DNA from: Chrysaora quinquecirrha
Taxonomy: Eukaryota; Cnidaria; Scyphozoa; Semaeostomeae; Pelagiidae
Direction: 5' to 3'
Length of the DNA: 64,000 nt
NCBI GenBank assembly: GCA_014526335.1
Contig: JACTAT010000128.1
Coordinates: 495,227 to 559,226 of the forward strand
Numbering within the stretch: position 1 is the stretch's first letter; every line of letters begins with the position of its first letter. The position numbers were made by a program, and so were the translations under genes. The notes under the pieces were generated by a model. The model worked only from the letters and a program-made list of their open reading frames with translations, was not told the origin of the DNA and searched no databases. Of the stretch, positions 58,755 to 64,000 are shown in pieces.

Positions 58755-58990
58755 ATTTCTCGTTTCTAGAATCTTGTGGAACTTTCTAGAATCTTGTGGA
58801 ACTTTCTGGAAACTTCTGGAAAGTTCCAACCAATCAGATTGCAGGATTTCTTGTTTCTAGAATCATGTGGAACATTCTAGAATCTTGTGGAACATTCTGG
58901 AAACTTCTGGAAAGTTCCAACCAATCCGATTGCAGGATTTCTCGTTTCTAGAATCTTGTGGAACATTCTGGAAACTTCTGGAACAGCAGA
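58755..58990. promoter_or_regulatory. Heat-shock element arrays with CCAAT boxes, internal copy
   Basis: Three tandem modules. Each has TTCTAGAATCTTGTGGAAC then alternating GAA/TTC triplets at exact two-base spacing (six perfect in the first, about ten with one imperfect in the second), then CCAACCAATCAGATTGCAGG in the first two. The array lies 40-280 bp upstream of the 283-aa ORF on the minus strand, in the correct place for a promoter, and just downstream of the basic-protein gene. Confidence 0.78.
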
Positions 58991-59015
58991 TAGCAAATAT
59001 TATAATATGGTTAGT

Positions 59016-59428
59016 TCAAACAGTTTTTCTCTTCTTTCGTCTACGTTTTCTGGTTGTTTTCCTACCACCATTAAGTCCCTTTCTATGCTTTCTTCTCACA
59101 CCACCACCAGCTAATTTCCTTAAACCAGTCTCAGCACCTAAACCAGTTGCAGCTATGGCATCACCTTTGGCAGCTGCTTTTGCTCCTTTTAATGCGAATT
59201 TCTTTATGGCTTGTTTACTAATATTTCTAGTCACTGCTCTTCCTCCTTGCTTAATTGCTTGTCTAACTGGTGCTCATGCTAATGTGGACCCCATCTTTCT
59301 AGAATTTTCTAATGCTGACTTCCTTTTATAACCACCTCTCATTAACTCGGTTGCTTGCTGTCCACCATCATTTTTTAACACATCATCAATAATCATTGAA
59401 GCAATAATAGTTCCTGCTAGCAATGCCA
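59016..59428 (-). pseudogene. Basic virion-type protein with Gly-rich middle, one in-frame stop
   Basis: Start at 59428 (MALLAGTIIASMIIDDVL, a hydrophobic N-terminal helix), Arg/Lys/Ser region, an in-frame TGA near 59275, then VTRNISKQAIKKFALKGAK, an Ala/Gly stretch and an extremely basic tail (KTTRKRRRKKRK). It begins right after the stop of the next basic protein, so the two were probably co-transcribed. The composition resembles small core or minor capsid proteins of adenovirus-like elements. Specific identity is not established. Confidence 0.5.
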
Positions 59429-59722
59429 TTATTTGAAATCGGATTTTTTAGCATATGCGAATTTATTCAGCGTTTTCTTTGGTACCCCCGTAGCTCTCCA
59501 GACTTCCCTTGGGATAAATTGTAAAGGTTTATCTTTTTTCCACCCCTTTTTCCTAATTCGTGGTTTCAATTCACGTTGCAAGCCTGGTAATGGTGTAATA
59601 CCAATCGCTGTTTTGACGATCCAATTTTGAAGGTTTTTAAAAAGCCCTTTACCTCTAATTCTTTTTATGCGTCGTCGCTTTGTACGCTGTTTCTTTCTAC
59701 CCTGTCTCTTACGTTTACCCAT
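59429..59722 (-). CDS. Small Arg/Lys-rich protein, candidate core protein
   Basis: Intact 97-codon ORF. The first 25 residues are almost all Arg, Lys, Gly and Gln (KRKRQGRKKQRTKRRR), followed by a moderately hydrophobic middle (NWIVKTAIGITPLPGLQR) and a basic end. The stop abuts the start of the following gene by two bases. By charge and position a DNA-condensing virion protein is likely; no family recognised. Confidence 0.5.
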   Translation of the reverse strand: MGKRKRQGRKKQRTKRRRIKRIRGKGLFKNLQNWIVKTAIGITPLPGLQRELKPRIRKKGWKKDKPLQFIPREVWRATGVPKKTLNKFAYAKKSDFK

Positions 59723-59724
59723 CT

Positions 59725-60196
59725 TTAATTACAGGGTGCATGCATTATATTTATAAGAGATTTGAGATGACTTAGATATTCTTGTAAACTTTTGTCAGAT
59801 TTTCTTAGAGCCTTAATATACTTTTCTTGATCTTCCAATATTACGTATTTGTTTGTCAGTAAACAATACAAGAGTTTCGTAAGTCTACCATTACCATCTG
59901 GAAAACAATGTATTTGTAAAAACTTTCGCAGAAATTCTTGAGGCTGAGTATTTCTATCATCCAAGAGTTTAGCTAGTTCTTTCCGGTTTACAATATTCAA
60001 AGTATTCTTCCTTGAAACATGTTATTCGAGGGTTTTGCGCAAATTCGCCATAGTTTTCGTATATGATAAAGGAATGCGCTTCTTTTATTATACTAATTGT
60101 TAATCTGTTGGTATATTTTCCTATAGTTTTTAAATAGATATAGACCTCATGTAAATCATCAACTTCATTTTCCGTTTCATTAATTGAATTTAGCAT
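59725..60196 (-). pseudogene. Fic-domain protein in the Polinton-like gene set, frameshifted
   Basis: The N-terminal ORF (59969-60196) has ISIIKEAHSFIIYENYGEF followed by a hairpin-like segment; the C-terminal ORF (59725-60000) has FLRKFLQIHCFPDGNGRLTK. The latter contains the Fic catalytic signature: His, Phe two residues on, an acidic residue before GNGR. Fic proteins transfer AMP or related groups from nucleotides to proteins. The usual Pro after His is Cys here. One frame change near 59985 separates the halves. It lies between the basic-protein genes and the small spliced gene at 60.9 kb in the same orientation, so it looks like part of the element. Function in this setting is unknown. 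Confidence 0.65.
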
Positions 60197-60199
60197 TAT

Positions 60200-60900
60200 T
60201 TATCTATAATTGCATGAAGTCATTTAAGACAACTTATCAACATAACATGAAACAATCAGAGTCAATTAGTAGTTTTTCACCCCTATCTCCTATCGATGAT
60301 TTTCACAATTAACTCTCCAGCGAGAGACAACCCTGTTGCCTTGTTTTTCTCAGAAATCAGATTGCCGAATCATTACAAACTTTCCCGGACTTTCCCTTGC
60401 ATAAGACTTCCCTTATAAAAACATCTCGTCTTTAAAGAGTTGATTATCGCTATGTATTGGAAATGTTGGGCGTTGATGGATATTGAGGATATTGAAATAT
60501 CTCCTGAATATGTCTACAAAGACTTGTTATTTTGTTGAACGACGGGAACAGTTGCTGCATCACCATGCCATGACTTGATGTTAATTTTTTAAAGATATTC
60601 TAGACTGGAATGATGTTGGAATGGTGTGGCAGAGATATCGAACATTTGCAGATGTATTAGTATGCCATCGTTTAATATAGAACAATTTCAACGCAACATC
60701 ACACATCCCATTAGATGAGTTGAAAGAACATTATAGATTTTTGGAAGAAAATGTGTATATTGAATGTTAGTTGAAGTTTCATGAATGCAGAGAAATAACT
60801 GTTTTTCTCACAATAAATAAATAAATAAACATATAAACAATATATAGAATATATAAACAGCATAATGAATATATAAACAACACACACACACACACTCACA
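60200..60900. other. Gene-free AT-rich stretch
   Basis: No ORF with support. A short CA run at about 60882-60899 abuts the small ORF that follows. Confidence 0.4.
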
Positions 60901-61134
60901 TTAACAGTTTTTCTCTAGCCATGCCCTGGCGTCGCAGATCTCCTGCTCCCATTTATTGATCAAGTCCATATCTCTGTCCCAATCTTCCTTCCAATCGTAT
61001 ATCCCTGGGAACTCTTGCTGGAATCTAATTTTATTTTCATTTGTTCTAATCCAGTCAATCATTGTGTATTGCATTACTTTCGCCTTAATGAGAAGATTAA
61101 ACTTCATAAAATCTTTGAGCATATTCATATCCAT
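60901..61134 (-). CDS. Small 77-aa ORF with splice acceptor at its start
   Basis: Encodes MDMNMLKDFMKFNLLIKA and a Trp/Asp-rich C-half (IYDWKEDWDRDMDLINKWEQ). Immediately before the ATG the minus strand reads TTTTAATTACAG, a good splice acceptor. Upstream on the same strand are two near-identical 22-nt candidate exons with GTAAGT donors (about 61430-61460 and 61600-61625) and another donor (AAAGCG|GTAAGT) at 61831. This suggests a spliced transcript with non-coding leaders. I do not recognise the protein. Confidence 0.45.
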   Translation of the reverse strand: MDMNMLKDFMKFNLLIKAKVMQYTMIDWIRTNENKIRFQQEFPGIYDWKEDWDRDMDLINKWEQEICDARAWLEKNC

Positions 61135-61415
61135 TTCTGTAATTAAAATAAGAAATTAGTTGTTTGAAAGATGTGCTTGAGTGGTTTAAATTTGGTGTTC
61201 GTGAAGTTTGAGTGTTCTTGTGGTCTGGATTATGTTAATATAAAACTCGGACTGAGCAAGGTCTATGATAAAACACAGACCGGGTGAGGTTTATGATAAA
61301 ACACAGAGCGGGTGAAGTCTTGATCAACAGTATGATAAACACTATTTAACCTTATTTACTTATGTTGTTAACATTGTATATCTTACAGCAGGAGACTTGA
61401 AAAAATATGAGAGGA

Positions 61416-61700
61416 ACATTTAATTCATACTTACTAGTTTCTTTGACTTTCTAAATCTAGAAGAAATGAAGAAATATTAATTATTAATTTGAAAAGAATT
61501 GAAGCGGGAGGGGGATAGGAGAATTGGGTTGAGAGCAGAAATTTAAATTGAAGCGAGAAATTAAGAGAATTGAATTTGAAGACAACATTTAATTCATACT
61601 TACTAGTTTCTTTGACTTTCTAAATCTAGAAAAAATGAAGAAATATAATTTATTAATTTGAAAAGAATTGAACCTGGAGTGGGATAGGAGATTTGAAACG
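61416..61700. repeat. 169-bp direct duplication carrying a candidate mini-exon
   Basis: ACATTTAATTCATACTTACT begins the copies at 61416 and 61585. Each contains, on the minus strand, an acceptor TTCTAG, the 22-nt segment starting ATTTAGAAAGTCAAAG, and a GTAAGT donor. Confidence 0.7.
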
Positions 61701-61904
61701 GGAGTGGGATAGGAGAATTGAGCCGAGAGCGGGAAATTTAAATTGAAGCAGGAAATTCAAATTAATTTATGAAACAATTATACATTTGCTTGTGAAACAA
61801 TTAATTAATTAAAGAATAGTACTTACCGCTTTTATTCTCAGCTTGAACTAATTAAATTCCTTTGTGTGAAAAGATTAAATTTCTTCGTGTGAAAGGGATT
61901 TTCC

Positions 61905-62265
61905 CCTGGCGTAAGGGGAATCTCTGGGAATCCTCTTCACGTGTGGTGCGGCTTCTGAGGTCTGCGCTGCGAATCTGATGCTGAGGAGGAGTCTTTAGTA
62001 ATTAAACTCTTGTAAATCTATAGTAATTAATTATCTTGCGTAGGGGAATCTTTGGGAATCCTCTTCACGTGCGGTGCGGCTTCTTAGGTCTGCGCTGCGA
62101 ATCTGACGCTGAGGAGGAGTCTTTAGTAATTAAACTCTTGTTAATCTTTAGTAATTTATTATCTCACGTAGCGGAATCTCCGGGAATCCTCTTCATGTGA
62201 CGTGTCGCCACCAAAGTCTGCGCTGCGAATCTAGCGTTAGGGAGGAGTCTTTGTAATTAAACTCT
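61905..62265. repeat. 127-bp tandem repeat, three copies
   Basis: Units share GGGAATCCTCTTCACGTG, GTCTGCGCTGCGAATCT, GAGGAGTCTTTAGTAATTA and AAACTCTTG. CACGTG or a close variant appears in each. The third copy is the most diverged. It precedes, in the minus orientation, the candidate leader exon donor at 61831. Confidence 0.82.
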
Positions 62266-62404
62266 TGTAAATCTTGAGAAATTGAACTATAACAATTTCT
62301 ATAGAACTTACAACAATTTTTACAACTTTAAAACAATTTATAGATATTCTAATGTTAGTATTTAAACGTACTAGAATGTTTCGGGGAAATTAAAAACCTG
62401 TCTT

Positions 62405-62890
62405 TTATTTACATAACTTTTTGTGCTTTTCCAGGCTTTCTTGAGTTGTACATCCTGAACAGCATAGAGGACAGATAAAATGTTTTCCGTGATGTTTATG
62501 TCCATCCTGACCTGCTAAAAGACGGCTCAAGTCCTTTATCCAGCAATAGTGACTCTCACCATCCTCATTGGTTATCAATAGCAAATGCACATGTTTTTTA
62601 CGATGAACTCTCGTTATTCTTACTGGTACAATTTCACCATCTTCATCCATATAGATGTTGATTGAAATGTTGTTGTTTATTTCAAATGTATTAATCATCT
62701 TTTTATCCGTTGCTTTTACTGGATATGTCAATCCTTCACAATTAGGTTCATCCAAGTATGGACGATACTTTGCAACTCTCTGCGGATTTGTTGCTTGTTG
62801 ATGTAGGGCGGATAGAATTGCCCAGATGAAGAATTTATCGTCTTCGTTCTGTACATTGATGACGGCTTTCTTGTTTTGGATGTAGGTAGG
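62405..62890 (-). pseudogene. PolB N-terminal fragment, second copy
   Basis: Minus-strand reading repeats the PolB segment found at 22045-22500: KKAVINVQNEDDKFFIWAIL, then PVKATDKKMINTFEINNN, and a zinc-type HFICPLCCSGCTTQESLEKH end. Similarity is very high. This copy keeps about 23 bp (CCGTGATGTTTATG region, 62488-62512) missing from the other, and stops just after the CTTQ finger. The first ~600 bp of the polymerase region (21445-22040) is absent, with the heat-shock array following directly. Confidence 0.8.
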
Positions 62891-62934
62891 TAATAGTTTA
62901 CAATCCAGTTGAATGTATATTATTAACCAATCAG

Positions 62935-63130
62935 ATTGTAGGATTTCTCGTTTCTAGAATCTGGTGGAACATTCTGGAAAGTTCTAGAAAGTTCTAACCA
63001 ATCAGATTGCAGGTTTTCTCGTTTCTAGGATCTTCTAGAACATTCGGGAAACTTCTGGAAAGTTCTAATCAATCAGATTGCAGGTTTTCTCGTTTCTAGG
63101 ATCTTCTGGAACATTCTGGAAATTTGTAGA
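62935..63130. promoter_or_regulatory. Heat-shock element arrays with CCAAT boxes, right end
   Basis: Inverted counterpart of 21125-21335. Modules near 62966-62993 and 63031-63062 each show six alternating GAA/TTC triplets with two-base spacing, separated by AACCAATCAGATTG-type CCAAT words; a third module near 63110 is shorter. Confidence 0.75.
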
Positions 63131-63134
63131 GTCA

Positions 63135-63245
63135 AAGTTTCAGACAAGGATTGTAAGAACTCTTGAGGTTGAAGAAACCATCGTGCTAGATTAAACCATC
63201 ACACTATAGGGCGACCTGATGACATCACTGATGACGTCATTGGTA
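63135..63245. promoter_or_regulatory. Right-end CRE and hairpin segment
   Basis: GTTTCAGACAAG, GTAAGAACTCTTGAGGTTG, a CACTATAGGGCGACC half of the hairpin, then TGATGACATCACTGATGACG. It matches, inverted, the sequence at 20.86-21.08 kb. One perfect TGACGTCA remains (63233). The match ends abruptly near 63245 where a Penelope-like element begins. Confidence 0.7.
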
Positions 63246-63256
63246 GTGAGACGCCT

Positions 63257-64000
63257 ATGGTAGTATGGTGTTGGCTTTGCATCCTACTGCTAGAAACTGA
63301 TAGAGACCGTTCGATCGAAAAGGTAAAGGGTTTTCTTTCATCTGTTGAGTGTTTCGTCATCAAAAGAGTAGTTGATCATAACGTTAATCAAGATGTATCG
63401 AAAGTTATCAAAACAAATGAAAAGAAACTTAGAAATCTAACTAGGAATAGGGTTCTACCTTTTACACCTAAGGAACCTATTTCAAATATTTCAACCTACA
63501 AACTCACTGATGAAGAATAAGAGCCTCTGAAACTTGGTCTGACACACCCAATCGTCCCTCCTAGCATAAATAAAATTTACATTTTTGCATGTTTCGACAA
63601 TGTTCAAGGGTCAATGCGTAGTCATCTTATTGATAAGTAACGAGAAGGAAGATTGAAAGCTGACCTGTCCCATCTGGCTCATCTTCATGTGGCATCATAT
63701 CGTCCCACTGTTACGGATCTCAAGAAACACAAAGTGCTGAAGAATCTCACAAGAAATAAGGAGATTGTCATTCTCAAACCAGATAAAGGAAATGGTGTAG
63801 TGGTGTTAAACAGGAATGATTATGATAACGGTTTTTTTCAAATTATAATAAATGCTAGTAAATTTAAAAAATTTAATGTCGACCCTACTATCACTAGAGA
63901 AGGCCAATTGCAATGCTTCCTTGGGATTTTTAAAAACAAAGGAAAATTGGAAACAGAAATGGAACAGGAACAGAAACAGAAATCGTGTTGTTCGTCATGT
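63257..64000 (+). pseudogene. Penelope-like element reverse transcriptase, N-terminal part, runs off window
   Basis: The first ORF (63257-63520) is charged and helical, stopped at 63518. After it come SINKIYIFACFDNVQG, a second stop near 63640, and then KNLTRNKEIVILKPDKGNG with VVVLNRNDYDNGFFQI, the entry block of the Penelope-like RT (PDKGNGVV is diagnostic). The catalytic part lies beyond the window. The two stops suggest a degenerate copy. The insertion begins just after the Polinton-like right end. Confidence 0.7.

Larger units (their letters stand above)
20600..63245. mobile_element. Candidate single Polinton/adintovirus-like element with nested insertions
   Basis: The left end (CRE array, heat-shock array, PolB start) reappears inverted at 62.4-63.24 kb. 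Between the two ends the Polinton genes occur once each: PolB, PRO, MCP and pVI-like on the left; penton-like, integrase, packaging ATPase, basic proteins and Fic on the right. Inserted between them are a satellite, an integrase-Ulp1-PHD gene and an Academ transposon. One element split by insertions is the simplest reading. The alternative is two partial, inverted copies. Polintons carry terminal inverted repeats and usually a 6-bp target duplication, which I could not define here. Confidence 0.45.

Overview
This is a repeat-dominated stretch of an animal nuclear genome. It is AT-rich, has spliceosomal introns with GT/AG borders, and holds transposon families typical of marine invertebrates. 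The mix (THAP/Kolobok-like gene, CR1-like element with a PHD finger, ZMYM1-type hAT, Penelope-like pieces, Academ, integrase-Ulp1-PHD gene, Polinton/adintovirus-like genes) best fits a cnidarian, but that is inference. I see no ordinary single-copy housekeeping gene, rRNA gene or CRISPR array.

Layout. 1-2.7 kb: multi-exon THAP plus Kolobok-like transposase gene (minus), cut by the window start. 2.8-7.1 kb: no gene. 7.1-10.4 kb: decayed CR1-like non-LTR retrotransposon (minus). 11.1-15.0 kb: hAT element (plus). 15.1-15.3 kb: LTR-retrotransposon integrase tail. 15.5-17.6 kb: fold-back element with long inverted arms, tetranucleotide runs of opposite strand on each side, and a Penelope-like endonuclease tail in the centre. 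17.8-18.9 kb: N-terminal fragment of an Academ transposase. 19.6-20.6 kb: broken Polinton-type integrase. 20.6-27.5 kb: Polinton/adintovirus-like left half: arrays of CRE and heat-shock elements, DNA polymerase B (plus), then protease, major capsid and pVI-like genes (minus). 28.1-28.4 kb: C-terminal Academ fragment. 28.5-35.9 kb: 158-bp tandem repeat, then a 194-bp satellite of about 34 units. 36.1-44.2 kb: intron-rich, apparently intact gene joining a retroviral-type integrase, Ulp1-type protease and PHD finger, with eight tandem mini-exons. 44.3-50.5 kb: nearly complete Academ DNA transposon with terminal inverted repeats and a candidate 3-bp target duplication. 52.8-63.2 kb: Polinton-like right half (penton-like, integrase, packaging ATPase, basic virion proteins, Fic-domain gene, a PolB fragment, and the same CRE/heat-shock end sequence inverted). 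63.2-64 kb: start of a Penelope-like reverse transcriptase.

How the parts relate. The sequence at 20.6-22.5 kb recurs inverted at 62.4-63.2 kb. The genes between these ends form one non-redundant Polinton set (PolB, PRO, MCP and pVI-like on the left; penton, INT and ATPase on the right). I therefore suggest one old Polinton, about 42.6 kb end to end, opened up by nested insertions (satellite, integrase-Ulp1-PHD gene, Academ, SINE-like sequence, minisatellite). Most of its genes carry frameshifts or stops. The integrase-Ulp1-PHD gene does not, in the exons I translated.

The most notable signals are long, perfectly spaced heat-shock-element arrays with CCAAT boxes, plus CRE arrays, at the Polinton-like ends and in front of an internal virion-type gene; the tandem mini-exon array; the Academ element with four symmetric subterminal motifs; and a Fic domain in the viral gene set. 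All protein calls come from reading translations by eye. No database search was possible.
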